A stretch of DNA of 64,000 nucleotides, from assembly GCF_036884655.1 (NCBI RefSeq), contig NC_088345.1, positions 31,924,501 to 31,988,500 on the forward strand, given 5' to 3'. Of the stretch, positions 1-11,741 are shown piece by piece. The notes under the pieces were generated by a model. The model searched no databases. It worked only from the letters and a program-made list of their open reading frames with translations, and was not told the origin of the DNA. Positions within the stretch are counted from its first letter, which is position 1; each line of letters begins with the position of its first letter. Position numbers and translations under genes: made by a program. The stretch comes from Musa acuminata AAA Group. Its lineage: Eukaryota; Streptophyta; Magnoliopsida; Zingiberales; Musaceae.

Positions 1-47
1 AAAATCTTCAAAATCCATATTCTTCCAAGTTGTTGGTGAGAAAGAGA
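1..47. other. Flank of element C, probably older repeat
   Basis: Short AT-rich stretch left of element C. It continues at 24392 once C and one copy of its target duplication are removed. No gene is visible. Confidence 0.6.
43..47. repeat. Target-site duplication of element C, left copy (AGAGA)
   Basis: AGAGA directly precedes the TGTTAGG terminus at 48 and is repeated exactly at 24387-24391 after the other terminus. This 5 bp duplication defines the ends of a 24.3 kb composite insertion. Confidence 0.85.
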
Positions 48-137
48 TGTTAGGATTGAGTTGGCACTAAGGGTGGGGGATGAATTAGTGCAGCGATAAA
101 ATCATCGGTTTTGAAAAATCTTCGTACGATAAAATTC
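48..137 (-). repeat. Element C LTR 1, part split off by element A
   Basis: Starts TGTTAGGATTGAG, the complement of the LTR 3' end (R/U5 side). It is cut at 137 by insertion of A and resumes at 8234. Comparison with the uninterrupted LTR at 11756-13112 shows the join inside the GATAAAAATCGATC stretch. Confidence 0.85.
133..137. repeat. Target-site duplication of element A, left copy (AATTC)
   Basis: AATTC here corresponds to AAATC at 8229-8233, one mismatch. The uninterrupted sister LTR near 11855 reads GATAAAAATC, so the left copy has mutated. Confidence 0.75.
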
Positions 138-1366
138 TGTTGAATCTCGGATTTTGATGATAAAATCAATTGATGGGTTAATTGATCTAATCCATATTAT
201 TGAGTTAAGTTACAGGATTAACTACGATAATCAGAAAACATAAAGCAAGAATACCGGAGTCAAGTTCGATGGACGTTTAAGAGACCAAAGAATCGTCGGA
301 GATGTTGTCGGAACCAACCGAGAAGAAATCGGGAACTTGTCGGAATTTTCGGAAGTTCGCCGAAGAGATCGTCGGAGGTTCGCGGAGATCACCGAGAAGG
401 CTCGACTACTCGTTAAAGTCATCACAAGATCGGGAGCTTGCTGGGAGTCCGTCGGAAAGCTCGCCGGAACAAGACTCGACGTTCGCGGTTGAAAACTTGC
501 TTAAGATGTTTTTAGTTATATAGTTCACATGTAATTAGGATTAGGATTAAGAGATAATCCTATATCCTGGTTAGGGGCCAACTGGGCCCAAAATTAGACT
601 TGGTTTAGGCTAAATTTAAAGCCCAACCAGTGAACCGGAGGGTCTGGCGGTGGCACCGCTTGGCTGGGCGGTGGCACCGCCAGTCCACTGTCAATGTCAA
701 ACACTGACAGGCGGTGGCACCTCCTTCTTTCTTGCTGAAAATTTGGAGCCCAAATTTTGGAGCCCCAAATTTGGGCTCCAAATTTGGTGCCACTGACAGG
801 CGGTGGCACCATTGACAAGAAGATTCAAATTTTGGAGCCCAAATTTGAATCCTCTTGAGGCCTATAAATACCCCTCAAATCTCAATTGAGATTATAACTT
901 TTTGAGAAGCAATTGATTGAGAGAAAGGTCTTAGAAAAGTCTTAGCTAGTCTTGTTTTCAACTTGCTAGAGTGTTCACCTCCTTTTTTTTTGCTGAAAAT
1001 TTGTAAGAGTGTGAACCGCTTGTAAAAAGTTGTAAGAGGAGTATTTGCCCTTCCCCTTCAAGAGATTTACTAGTGGAAGGTGGGAGCCTCATCGAAGAGG
1101 GCCTCGCAAGTGGATGTAGGTCATTTGACCGAACCACTTTAAACTCGGCATAATCTCTGGTTTGCATTTCATTACTGCTATTTACATTATTGCAAACCTT
1201 CTTATGTGCTTTATTTCCTCATTACCTTTGCTGCACAACTTTGCGAATACGCTTTCAAGTTAAGCACTTCCAAGTTCGATTTTTATCGTACGAAAGATTT
1301 GTCAAAACCGACATTTTAATCCGTTGCACTAATTCACCCTCTCTTAGTGCCGCTCCGATCCTAACA
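138..1366 (+). repeat. Element A 5' LTR
   Basis: Begins TGTTGAATCTCGG and ends CCGATCCTAACA, directly before the primer site. It has a TATA box at 863-870 and GGCGGTGGCACCGC dyads at 646-681. Its U3 differs structurally from the 3' LTR: 712-820 contains an extra segment with an inverted repeat of GGAGCCCAAATTT. The R/U5 side carries GGTCATTTGACC near 1117 and has only three Cs where the 3' LTR has ten. Confidence 0.9.
863..870 (+). promoter_or_regulatory. TATA box of element A 5' LTR
   Basis: TATAAATA in the context GAGGCCTATAAATACCCC. The same box appears in the other LTRs (7720, 35585, 44581, 50005, 51838; minus strand 60148-60155), downstream of the GC-rich dyad arrays. This places the U3/R boundary about 30 bp further on. 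Confidence 0.75.
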
Positions 1367-1368
1367 AT

Positions 1369-1380
1369 TGGTATCAGAGC
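1369..1380 (+). other. Primer binding site, element A
   Basis: TGGTATCAGAGC, complementary to the 3' end of plant initiator tRNA-Met, lies 2 bp after the LTR end. Confidence 0.9.
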
Positions 1381-1418
1381 AAGGCTCACTCTCATATTTG
1401 ATTTGATACCCAAGAGAG

Positions 1419-2982
1419 ATGACTTACTCCGGCATACATGAGGGTCATTCTATCACACGTCCACCCTTGTTTAATAGGTCGGATTATACTTATTGGAAGA
1501 CTCGTATGAGGATTTTCCTCATTTCCATGGATTTCGAGCTTTGGACTATTATTGAAAACGGATTTCAAAAATCTTCTCTTCCGATAAGCGAATGGAATGA
1601 ATTGGAGAAGAAGGTTTTTGCTTTAAACGCAAAGGCTATGAATGCCTTGTTTTGTGCACTAGACAAAAATAAATTTAATTGTATTTCAATTTGTGATTCG
1701 GCTTTTGATATTTGGAGAACTCTTGAGGTCACTCATGAAGGCACTAACTAAGTGAAAGAGTCCAAAATCAACATCCTTGTGCACTCTTACGAACTTTTCC
1801 GAATGAAACCAAGTGAGTCCATCGGAGACATGTACACCCGGTTCACGGATGTCATCAATGGACTCAAAGCTCTTGGTAAAGATTTTACTAACTTTGAACT
1901 AGTAACTAAAATTTTAAGATCCCTCCCTAAAAGTTGGGATCCAAAAGTTACGGCCATTCAAGAGGCCAAAGACCTTAAAATATTCCCTCTTGAAGAACTT
2001 ATTGGGTCTCTAATGACCTACGAAATGATATGTCAAGCTCATGACGAGCTCGAGAACCCCCTTCCAAAGAATAGGAAGGATATGACACTTACATCACAAG
2101 AAGACCACTTGAAAAGAACATCAAGTGATGAGGACAATGACAATGACATTGCACTTTTGACTCAAAAATTTAAAAAATATTTAAGAAAGAATAAATTTAA
2201 AAATAATACAAAAAATAAATTCGAACACAAGAAGGACCAAGTGATTTGCTATGAGTGCAAAAAACTGGGACACTACAAGAACGATTATCCTCAAGCCAAA
2301 AAGAGAACATCAAAGAAGAAGGCGCTCAAGGCAACGTGGGATGATTCAAGCGCGTCCGAAGAAGAGGAGTCCAACACCAAGCAAGTTGCTCATTACGCCC
2401 TAATGGCCATCGGAGAAGAGGTAACAGATTTAATTGATGCAGATTTACCTTATCATAAATTATTAAATGCCTTCCATGAGTTATTTGATGAATGTAAGAC
2501 AATTAGTAGAAAATATAAATTACTAAAAAAGGAGTATGATCTAGATAAATTAAAAACTGAATATCATGATAGTTTAGCTCCATGTATAAAATGCCATGAT
2601 CTAGAATCTCTCCAAAAGGAGAACTTGCTACTTAAGGATACCTTGAAGAAATTCGAGGTTGGTAGTAAGTCTTTGAACATGATCCTTACAAATAAGGGTC
2701 ACGTTCCTAAAAGAAGTGGAATCGGATTTGTGAGAAGTCCTCACCAAAATCCAACCACCTTCATTAAAGGTCTTACATGTTCGGCACCAAAGCAATTGCA
2801 ACTTTTGTTGCAAATATGGACATAAAACTTATAAATGTTCATTCAAGAAAATTAGTCCGAACAAACTAATTTGGGTTCCTAAAGGAACCATGATCAATTC
2901 TATGCAATATGATGAACAAGTTAAATCAGTTTTTAAGGCACCCAAAAGAAAATAGGTAACTAAAAATAATCCCTTCTTATAG
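1419..2982 (+). pseudogene. gag: Gag of element A (Sirevirus copia gag, disrupted)
   Basis: Structural capsid/nucleocapsid protein. It starts at the ATG in GAGAGATGACTTAC, 39 bp past the primer site, as in the sister elements. The first two-thirds match the copia Gag core (UBN2-type: YWKTRMR near residue 20, then the ETIGDMY-like block). A zinc knuckle CYECKKLGHYKNDY follows, with its last Cys changed to Tyr. Next come a Ser/Glu-rich patch, a coiled coil and a second knuckle CNFCCKYGHKTYKC. Breaks: an in-frame TAA at 1749-1751, and a 5 bp deletion near 2771 relative to the copy at 37660 that shifts the tail to the frame starting at 2776. A TAG at 2953 is private to this copy. The TAG at 2980-2982 is shared with B and D and probably marks the true gag end. 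Confidence 0.88.
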
Positions 2983-5900
2983 AAACATACACCATCACAA
3001 GCTAGGAGCAAGAGATGGTATCTAGATAGTGGATGCTCAAGACATATGACTGGAGATCCATCTCATTTCTCTATGCTCACTAGCAAAGAAGAAGGGTACG
3101 TCACCTTCAGAGACAACAACCAAGGCAAAATCATTGGCAAGGGAACCATAGGTAACAAATTAAAATTTTCTATTGATGATGTCTTACTAGTTGATGGATT
3201 GAAACATAATCTTTTGAGTGTTAGTCAATTATTCGATAAAGATTATATCATTAGATTTGAATCAAATGTGTGTATTATTGAAAAACCAAACCATAACATA
3301 ACTATGATTGCATTAAAACAAAATAATGTCTACACCATCAACCTTGATGAACTAAGTAATAAAATGTGCTTCTCCGCTTTAAATGATGATGCTTGGCTTT
3401 GGCATAGGAGACTAGGCCATGCAAGCATGAAACTAATATTTAAGATCTCATCTAGAGAATTAGTGCGAGGAATTCCAAATATAAAGTTTATTAAGGACAA
3501 AGTATACGATGCATGTCAACTAGGTAAACAAATAAAAACTAGTTTCAAACCAAAAACTTAAATTAGCACCACTAGACCATTACAATTGATTCATTTGGAC
3601 TTATTTGGACCAATTGACACGACAAGTCTAGGAGGAAGCAAATATGCGTTTGTAATTGTGGATGACTATACTAGATACACTTTGACCTATTTCTTAGCTC
3701 ACAAAAGTGATTGTTTCAAGTGTTTCTCTAAATTTCGTAAACTCACTCAAAACGAAAAAGGTTTCATAATTTCATCAATTCGGAGTGATCACGGTGGCGA
3801 ATTTCAAAACCATGACTTTCAAAATTTTTGTGAAGTTAATGGATACAATCGCAACTTCTCTACTCCGAGGAATCCCCAATAAAAAGGAGTAGTTGAAAGA
3901 AAAAATAGAAACCTACAAGAAATGGCAAGAACGATATTAAATGAACATAGTCTACCCAAGTATTTTTGGGTCGAAGCCGTAAATACGACTTGCTACATCA
4001 TGAATAGGGTCCTAATAAGACCATCCCTATCAAAAACTCTCTATGAATTATGGAATAACAAAAAACCAAATATTTCTTATTTTAAAGTTTTGGGTTGTAA
4101 ATGCTTTATTTTGAATAAAAGGGATGCCTTAGGAAAATTTGATGCTAAATCCGATGAAGGCATCTTTCTTGGTTACTCTTCCGTTTTTAAGGCTTTTTGG
4201 GTTTTTAACAAAAGAACCTTAGTAATAGAAGAGTCTATTCATGTAGTTTTTAATGAAATTTCTAATTTAAAGAAAAATGATTTTGATGATGATCTTGGTT
4301 TTGATAATTTGAATTTAAATGAACCCCCTCCTCAAAATAGCAACTTGGATGCACATTCTTTCGAAATTTCCTTACCCAAGGAATGGAAGTATATAGATGC
4401 TCATCCAAAGGAGCTAATTATAGGTGATACATCAAAAGGGGTTCAAACTCGTTCCTCTTTCAAGAATTTTTGTGCTAACGCCACCATCCTTTCTCAAATC
4501 GAACCTAAATGCATTGATGAGGTCATAAAAGATGAATTTTGGGTTATTGCAATGCAAGAGGAATTGAATCAATTTGAGATGAATAAGGTATGGAAGCTTG
4601 TTCCTAGACCTAGTGACCATTTAGTCATTGGTACTAAATGGGTCTTTAGAAACAAGCAAGATGAAAATGGTATTGTGGGTAGAAACAAGGCTAGATTAGT
4701 GGCCAAAGATTTTAACCAAAAAGAAGGTATCAATTATGAAGAAATCTTCGCACCCATAGCTCGATTAGAAGCCATAAGGATGCTCCTTGCCTATGCTAGT
4801 AGTAATAACTTTAAACTATTTCAAATGGACGTCAAAAGTGCCTTCTTAAATGGTTTTATTTCGGAAGAAGTATATGTTGAACAACCTTTCGGATTTGAAA
4901 ATTCTCTTCTTCCTAATCATGTATTCAAATTGATTAAGGCTCTCTATAGCTTGAAACAAGCTCCTAAAGCTTGGTATGAAAGGCTTAGTTCCTTTCTTAT
5001 TTTAAATAATTTTACCAAAGGCAAGGTTGATACTACATTGTTTATCAAACATTTTGAAAATAATTTTTTTATTGTGCAAATTTATGTTGACGATATTATT
5101 TTTATCTCTTCGGATGAATCACTATATGAATCATTTGCCAAATGTATGAGTCATGAATTTGAGATGAGTTTAATGGGTGAATTAACTTTCTTTTTAGGAT
5201 TACAAATCAAATAACTTAGTGATGGTATATTTCTTAACCAATCTAAATATACATTAGAATTGTTAAAACGATTTAACATGGATAATTCAAAAGCAATAAA
5301 CACCCCTATGAGTACTACGACTAAGTTAGATATGGATGAAAATAGTGAAAATTTCGATCAAAAGATATATAGGGGAATGATAGGTAGTCTACTCTACCTC
5401 ATCGCGACTAGACCGGATATTATGTTTAGTGTAGGACTTTACGCTAGGTTTCAATCTAATCCTAAATTATCTCATCTTAAGAGTGTTAAAAGAATATTTA
5501 GGTATAAAGGAACTCCAAATTTAGGATTGTGGTATCCAAAATCTGAAAAATTCGATTTAATAGCTTATGCAGATGCCAATTTTGGTAGATGCAGGATAGA
5601 TAGAAAAAGTACATCCAGAACATGCCAATTTATAGGACATGCACTTGTTTCTTGGACTTCTAAGAAACAAAATTCAATTGCACTATCTACGACGGAAGCC
5701 GAATACATTGCTGCAAGTGCATACTGTGCACAAGTTGTTTGGATGAAAAATACATTAGAAGACTATGGAATTCGCTTCAAAAATGTTCCTATAAAATGTG
5801 ATAATACTAGTGCCATATGTCTTACTAAAAATCCAATTCAGCACTCTAGAACTAAGCACATCGACGTTAGGCATCATTTCATACGCGATCATGTCCTTAA

Positions 5901-6024
5901 CAATAATGTTGTCCTAGAATTCATTGACACAAAGCATCAATTAGCAGATGTATTTACAAAAGCTTTGAATGAAGACCAATTTGAATTCATTAGAAGGGAA
6001 TTAGGTATGTTAAATTGTCCCTAA
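2983..6024 (+). pseudogene. pol: Pol of element A: protease, integrase, reverse transcriptase, RNase H (disrupted)
   Basis: One reading frame runs to the terminal TAA at 6022-6024. Domains in order: aspartic protease with catalytic DSG at 3025-3033; the pre-integrase block LWHRRLGHAS near 3400; integrase core with Asp 3598-3600, Asp 3787-3789 and Glu 3895-3897 (D,D-35-E spacing); reverse transcriptase (RVT_2 type) from about 4630 with YVDD at 5083-5094; copia RNase H with YADANF at 5566-5583 and TEAEYIA further on. In-frame stops lie at 3559, 3880 and 5212, each one transition away from a sense codon. No envelope-like frame follows. All catalytic motifs survive, so decay has come mainly from point nonsense changes. 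Confidence 0.92.
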
Positions 6025-7013
6025 GAAAAAACTTGTTTGAATGGATTTTTCGTAAAGTTTTTCATCCTCTCTCCATTCCTCGGTGAATTTGATCCTTCTC
6101 TTTCGATTCTAAATGACACGTTAAATTACCTTATCCTATCTTGAGTCAAACACCGCTCCCATCTGATCAAGATTAATAATTTTATGATATTTTGTGAATA
6201 TCAAAATTGATTTTGATGGCTTGATTATAAGTTTCAAGTTGACGATTTGAATTTGAATGAGTTTGTATTCGAATTATGATCTTGACTTATTGGAGTTACT
6301 ACTTGAAATTTTTTTTAATCTCAATCTCTTCTTTGTACACCTATAATTTTTGTTATTTATAGAAAGAAGAGATTTGATAAAATGGATGAATGCTGAATTT
6401 TCCTTTAAGATGAACTCTGCGTAAATATTTTAGCATACTTAATTTTGAATGATGAATTTTTGTATGATCAATGCTGAATTACTGATGTTATAATCACAAA
6501 TTATGTTCTTCAAGTCTCATTCTCTTTTTGCTGATGACAAAGGGGGAGAAGTGATGACTAAGTGATGACTTATACTATTTCGATAGCATGACTTAATAAA
6601 ATTGTCTTATGCGCATCGATAACATGTCTTATATGAATTACAAAAGCTTGTGTGATATGAATGTCTTATATGCCTTACAAAATCTTTGAGAATATCGCAA
6701 GATTGATTGATCATATTAAAAGCATGCCTTATATTTATATCATGAAATTCATGTTGAAAATCTTTATCTCCTATCGTAGTAAAGATTGCCTCTTATCATT
6801 CGACTTGAAAATGATTTTCATCGAAGTTTCATATTTACTTATGCTTAATGAGAATAACCATAAGTTCAGAATAATGATAAGTTCAACGGTTAGAACTTAT
6901 CGGTTTATGCTTGAATTCAATGGGATGAAATTCAAGTGTTCTATCTTCTCATAATATGGCATATAGATAGGGGGAGTTATGTTTAACTCCGTCATCAATT
7001 GATTGTCATCATC
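6025..7013 (+). other. 3' non-coding region of element A
   Basis: AT-rich and without a credible gene. It holds a polypurine-like AAAGGGGGAG at 6539-6548 preceded by GATGAC, and a dyad GGAGTTATGTTTAACTCC at 6973-6990 shortly before the true tract. Both recur at the same place in the other elements. Confidence 0.7.
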
Positions 7014-7026
7014 AAAAAGGGGGAGA
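7014..7026 (+). other. Polypurine tract, element A
   Basis: AAAAAGGGGGAGA immediately upstream of the 3' LTR, the plus-strand primer for reverse transcription. Confidence 0.9.
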
Positions 7027-7027
7027 T

Positions 7028-8228
7028 TGTTGAATCTTGGATTTTGATGATAAAATCAATTGATGGGTTAATTGATCTAACCCATATTATTGAGTTAAGT
7101 TACAGGATTAACTACGATAACCAGAAAACATAAAGCAAGAATACTGGAGTCAAGTTCGATGGACGTTTAAGAGAACGAAGAATCGTCGGAGATGCTGCCG
7201 GAACTAACCGAGAAGAAATCGGGAACTTGTCGGAATTTTCGAAAGTTCGCCGAAGAGATCGCCGGAGGTTCGCGGAGATCACCGAGAAGGCTCGGTTACT
7301 CGTTAAAGTCATCACAAGATCGGGAGCTTGTTGGGAGTCCGTCGGAAGAAGTTCGTCGGAAAGCTCGCCGAAACAAGACTCGACATTCGCGGTTGAAAAC
7401 TTGCTTAGGATGTTTTTAGTTGTGTAGTTCACATGTAATTAGGATTAGGATTAAGAGATAATCCTATATCCTGGTTAGGGGCCAATTGGGCCCAAAATTA
7501 GACTTAGTTTGGGCTAAATTTAAAGCCCAACCAGTGAACCGGAGGGTCTGGCGGTGGCACCGCCAGACTGGGCGGTTGCATCGCCTAGCACCCGAGAGCT
7601 GGGCGGTGGCACCGCCAGTCCACTATCAGTGTCAGACACTGACAGGCGGTGGCACCGCCAGCATTGGGAACCAAAGAGAATTCAAATTTTGGAGCCCAAA
7701 TTTGAATCCTCTTGAGGCCTATAAATGCCCCTCAAATCTCAACTGAGATTACAACTTTTTGAGAAGCAATTGATTGAGAGAAAGGTCTTAGAAAAGTCTT
7801 AGCTAGTCTTGTTTTCAACTTGCTAGAGTGTTCACCTCCTTCTTTCTTACTGAAAATTTGTAAGAGTGTGAACCGCTTGTAAAAAGTTGTAAGAGGGGTA
7901 TTTGCCCTTCCCCTTCAAGAGATTTGCTAGTGGAAGGTGGGAGCCTCATCGAAGAGGGCCTCGCAAGTGGATGTAGGTCATTTGACCAAACCACTTTAAA
8001 ATTAGCATAATCTCTGGTTTGCATTTCATTACTACTATTTACATTACTGCAAACCTTCTTACGTGCTTTATTTCCTCATTACCTTTGCTGCACAACTTTG
8101 CGAATACGCTTTCAAGTTAAGCACTTCCAAGTTCGATTTTTATCGTACGAAAGATTTGTCAAAACCGACGTGTTAATCCGCTGCACTAATTCACCCCCCC
8201 CCCTCTTAGTGCCGCTCCGATCCTAACA
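7028..8228 (+). repeat. Element A 3' LTR
   Basis: TGTTGAATCTTGG to CCTAACA. It has a TATA box at 7720, GGCGGTGGCACCGCC dyads around 7551-7662 and a run of ten Cs at 8194-8203. It is about 30 bp shorter than the 5' LTR because of the U3 difference. Confidence 0.9.
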
Positions 8229-8233
8229 AAATC
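8229..8233. repeat. Target-site duplication of element A, right copy (AAATC)
   Basis: Follows the CTAACA terminus. It pairs with AATTC at 133-137 with one mismatch. Confidence 0.75.
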
Positions 8234-9482
8234 GATCTCGGATAAAGCCTGTATATGTAATATGTTTAACTTAAAAGCATATAGAAGCATAGTGAAAGTA
8301 AAGTGGTTTGCAGTAAAGGTAAATTTCACAAAGGAAATGCAAACTAGATTTTATAGTGGTTCGGTTGTCGTTACCTGCATCCACTCCGTCGATTCCTCTT
8401 CCGTCAAGGCCACCGGCATCCACTAATGATCTTCTTTCAATAGGCGAAGATCAGCTATCCTTTTATACATTCTCTTTTTCACAAGTTTAGGAGACAACCT
8501 TTACACCCCTCTTTTACAAGATTTCCCTCACACACCTCCCTTAGAACTCTCTCTAAGCTTTTGGAGGAGAGAACTCAACTTTCTAGTAGGGTTCACAATT
8601 TCAGCATCTCAGAGTTTTGCTCATTTTACTTGCTACTCTATGCAGGAATAGCTAGGGTATTTATAGACCCAAAATGACTTCAAAACTTTGAGCCAAAATT
8701 CAAATCCCCGAGATTTTGAGGTATGGGCAGTACCACTGCCTGCACTAGGTGGTACTACCACTTGTAGCCTGACACTGGATTGTACCACTACCTAATAGAG
8801 CTCGGAGACTGAACTCTGACGGTACCATCGCTTGACAGTCTTCGATCTCTGGTGGTACCACCGCTTGACAGTCTCTTGGAGACTCTATCTGGGTGGTACC
8901 ACCGCTTGATACAGTCTCGGAGACTGCCATGATGGTTCCACCTGTTGGGTCACTATTTGGGCCTTCTACTTGGCCTAATACAGCTCCAACTTGGGCCCAG
9001 TTGGCCCCTAATTGAGTTGGTCTAATTACATTCTAAACTGACTTAATTAGATTCTAAACTAACTTGATCGAGACATAATCGATTACAAGCAAATCTTATG
9101 TTATCCGACATGTCATTGGTTCTTCCGGCGCTTCGTTCGTTCTTCCAGCGCTTCATCTAATCTTTCAGCGCATCGTCCTCTCCTTCGGTGTATTGCCTAA
9201 TCAGCATGTTGTCTTCTTGTAACATCCGATCTCCTTGACATAATATCCGATTTTCTTGGCCCAATGCCTGATTTCATGGACGGAAGCCTTCTGCCATCAT
9301 GTGGACTGATTTCCTCCGGCCCGACATCCAATCTTTTGACATGTTTGCTCTGGCCCAACGTTCAATTCCTCCTACTTTAATCAATTTGCCTTTTCTGATC
9401 AAAGCTAGTCCTGTATCACTTAAACACATATTAGATGGCAAACACATCAATTGATTTCATTATCAAAATCTGAGATTCAATA
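8234..9482 (-). repeat. Element C LTR 1, main part
   Basis: Continues the LTR begun at 48, read on the minus strand. It carries the complement of the TATA region near 8658 (GGTATTTATAGACCC) and U3 dyads between 8730 and 8935. The end GATTCAATA at 9475-9482 is a mutated GATTCAACA. Confidence 0.85.
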
Positions 9483-10789
9483 ATCTCTCTATTTTTTATG
9501 ATGACAACCAATTGATGATGGAGTTAACCTTAACTCCACATATCAATATGCAATATTGATAGAACCTTGAATTCAAGTTAAAGCAATATTTCATCATTAA
9601 TATATGCAACACATTATATGTATATCATTGCATTGCATGCATCATTATCACAAGTTTTGCATGCATTATCATAAATATTTCAAATCATCATGGTATCAAA
9701 ATATCAAATTATATTACATCCTACGATGCATGATTCAACTCATCATCACATCTTTTCCCCCTTTGTTATCAACAAAAAAAGAGAAGTGCTTCTATTAAGT
9801 TTTAGATATACAAGTTTGACAATATACAAGTTAGCAAAATTTTTTTATCACTTTACAACATGCATAATCACCAAATCATCATTTAATTTTAAAGATGTGT
9901 AAGATTGCAAATTTTATAAGTTTGTATTTTTTCTTCTTAAGATAGGCAAGCTTGCATTTTTTTGGTGATGTTTAAGATAGCATGTTTTTTTCTTCTCTTT
10001 TGAAAAGTGCAAGCTAGCGATTTTGCTTCTACTTGAGATGTGCAAGCTAGTAAGTTATTTCTCCCCCTTTGTCATTATCAAAAAGAAGAGAAGAATATAA
10101 TTTGGTAATTATTTTCCCTTTACATCAATTTTCACATCATGACAAAGATAAATTTAAATCAAATGTGATGAGGTATACAATTTATTAATATAAGGGAGTA
10201 TCATAAATAAATCATGGCATGAAAGATATAATATCAAAGATTATTTGAATACCAAAAGACATGATTTATATAGAAAATTTTCTATATAAGAATCATATGA
10301 GAATAAAGAGCAAGTGATCTTGATTCATAAAAGAAAATCTCAAGTTAAGAAATCAAGAGAAGATTCATGATTCGATTGGAAAAAAATCTCATTTAGATTC
10401 AAATCATCAAATCATCAAAATCATTTTCAAGAGATTTAAAATGACAAATTGATTTATCAATCTATCGAGATGCTAGCGATTTTCTTTCTCCCCATTTTCG
10501 TTGTAAAAAAAGAAAGAAGAAGAGGAAAATTTTATAATGGTGTACAAGCTTTAGATCTAACATTTTATAAGAAGATTAATCTTTTTAAATGTATAAGCTT
10601 TAGATCTAACATTTTGTTCCTTTATCATAAAACATGCAATTTTCATTATCATTTTCAAAATTATCTAGAAAAAAAAAGCATGATCCCCTTTTATTTATTT
10701 ATTTATTTATTTATATTTCATATACTAATTTAAAAATAATATATGAAATGCATCAAGTAATTTCAAAATAAAGCAAAGTGGTTTTGGTT
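9483..10789 (-). other. Element C internal region 1, 3' non-coding part
   Basis: AT-rich. It starts with a decayed polypurine tract (complement of 9484-9497) and the dyad GGAGTTAACCTTAACTCC near 9525. Between about 9810 and 10070 it has recurring words such as AAGCTAGC and GATAGGCAAGCT next to CTCCCCCTTTGTCAT. No coding capacity is visible; the short frames here are chance. Confidence 0.7.
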
Positions 10790-11706
10790 ACTTTGTCATC
10801 AAAAGCCGTTAAGGCGTAGTTTGCCACTTTGCCTTTGTCAGTTTATTCTTCATCTTTGGAAAAACTTAATTCGTCCCAAGCCGCCTTGAATACTTTTTTT
10901 TTCTTCGGTAGCTTCTTCTTTTTAAGTTTATTTTTACTTTTTGATTCTTGTTTTTAGTACTTTTTTGAGTTTTATTTTGAGAAGTTCAAAGTCATCATCA
11001 CTTGAGCTTTCGCTTGAGTGGTCATCTTGAGTTCTAAGTATCAAATCATTCCTGTTCTTTGGAAGCTTGTTCTCGAGTTCTTCATATGCATTATACGTCA
11101 TTTAATATGTAATAATGACCCGATATGTTCTTCGAGAGGGAAGGTATTCAAATTCTTAGTCTCTTGAATGACCGTTACTTTAGGATCCCAATTTTTAGAA
11201 AAAGATCGTAAAACTTTATTAACAAGTTCAAGATTTGAAATACATTTACCAAGAGCTTTTAGACTATTAACGACATTCGTAAATCGGGTGTATATGTCTC
11301 CAATAGTCTCGCTTGGTTCCATATGAAATAATTCAAAATTATACATCAAAATATTTATTTTAGAGTCTTTAACTCTACTAGTGCCTTCGTGTGTGATTTT
11401 GAGTGTGTGTCAATTGTCAAAAGCCGTTTCGCAAGTAGAAACCCGATTGAATTCATTTTTGTCTAAAGCACAAAATAGAGCTTTTATAGCTCTAGCATTT
11501 AAAGAAAAAATTTTCTTCTCCAAATCATTCCATTCTTTCATTGGAGTAGAAGACTTTTTAAAATCGTTTTCGATAATATTTCACAAATTCAAATTCATAG
11601 AAAGCAAGATAACTCTTATTCGAGTTTTCCAATAAGTGTAGTCTATCCCATTGAACATGAAAAGACGAATGATAGAAAAGCCCTCTTGAAAGCCGAAAAG
11701 GGTAAT
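10790..11706 (-). pseudogene. gag: Gag remnant, element C internal region 1
   Basis: Minus-strand Gag. The expected start is an ATT codon at 11706-11704, so initiation is lost. The best-preserved block (11349-11098) matches the Sirevirus Gag core of A: FELFHMEPSETIGDIYTRF and a downstream EEHIGSL segment. The zinc-knuckle part present in A is missing. The frame ends shortly after a block like VANYALTAFDDK near 10800, after which sequence is non-coding. The same truncation occurs in element E. Several frame breaks make it non-functional. Confidence 0.8.
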
Positions 11707-11741
11707 TTCTCTTAGGTGTTAAACCAAAGGAGAAAAACGTG

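Larger units (their letters stand above)
138..8228 (+). mobile_element. Element A: full-length Ty1/copia Sirevirus with gag and pol (decayed)
   Basis: Order is LTR 138-1366, primer site, gag, pol (protease, integrase, reverse transcriptase, RNase H), about 1 kb of 3' non-coding DNA, polypurine tract, LTR 7028-8228. Integrase preceding reverse transcriptase identifies Ty1/copia. Gag with a coiled-coil, Ser/Glu-rich tail and a second zinc knuckle is typical of the Sirevirus lineage. It is the only copia element in the window with a full pol, but several stops and a frameshift make it non-functional. It lies inside an LTR of element C, in opposite orientation. Confidence 0.93.

Noticed and set aside
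1369..1380. tRNA gene fragment at TGGTATCAGAGC sites
   Set aside because: Only the 12 bp primer match is present, with no cloverleaf; all such sites abut LTR ends.
6661..6954. 97-codon frame after pol of element A as an envelope-like gene
   Set aside because: It has no transmembrane or coiled-coil pattern of Sirevirus env-like proteins, its composition is that of the AT-rich surroundings, and it has no counterpart in the sister elements.
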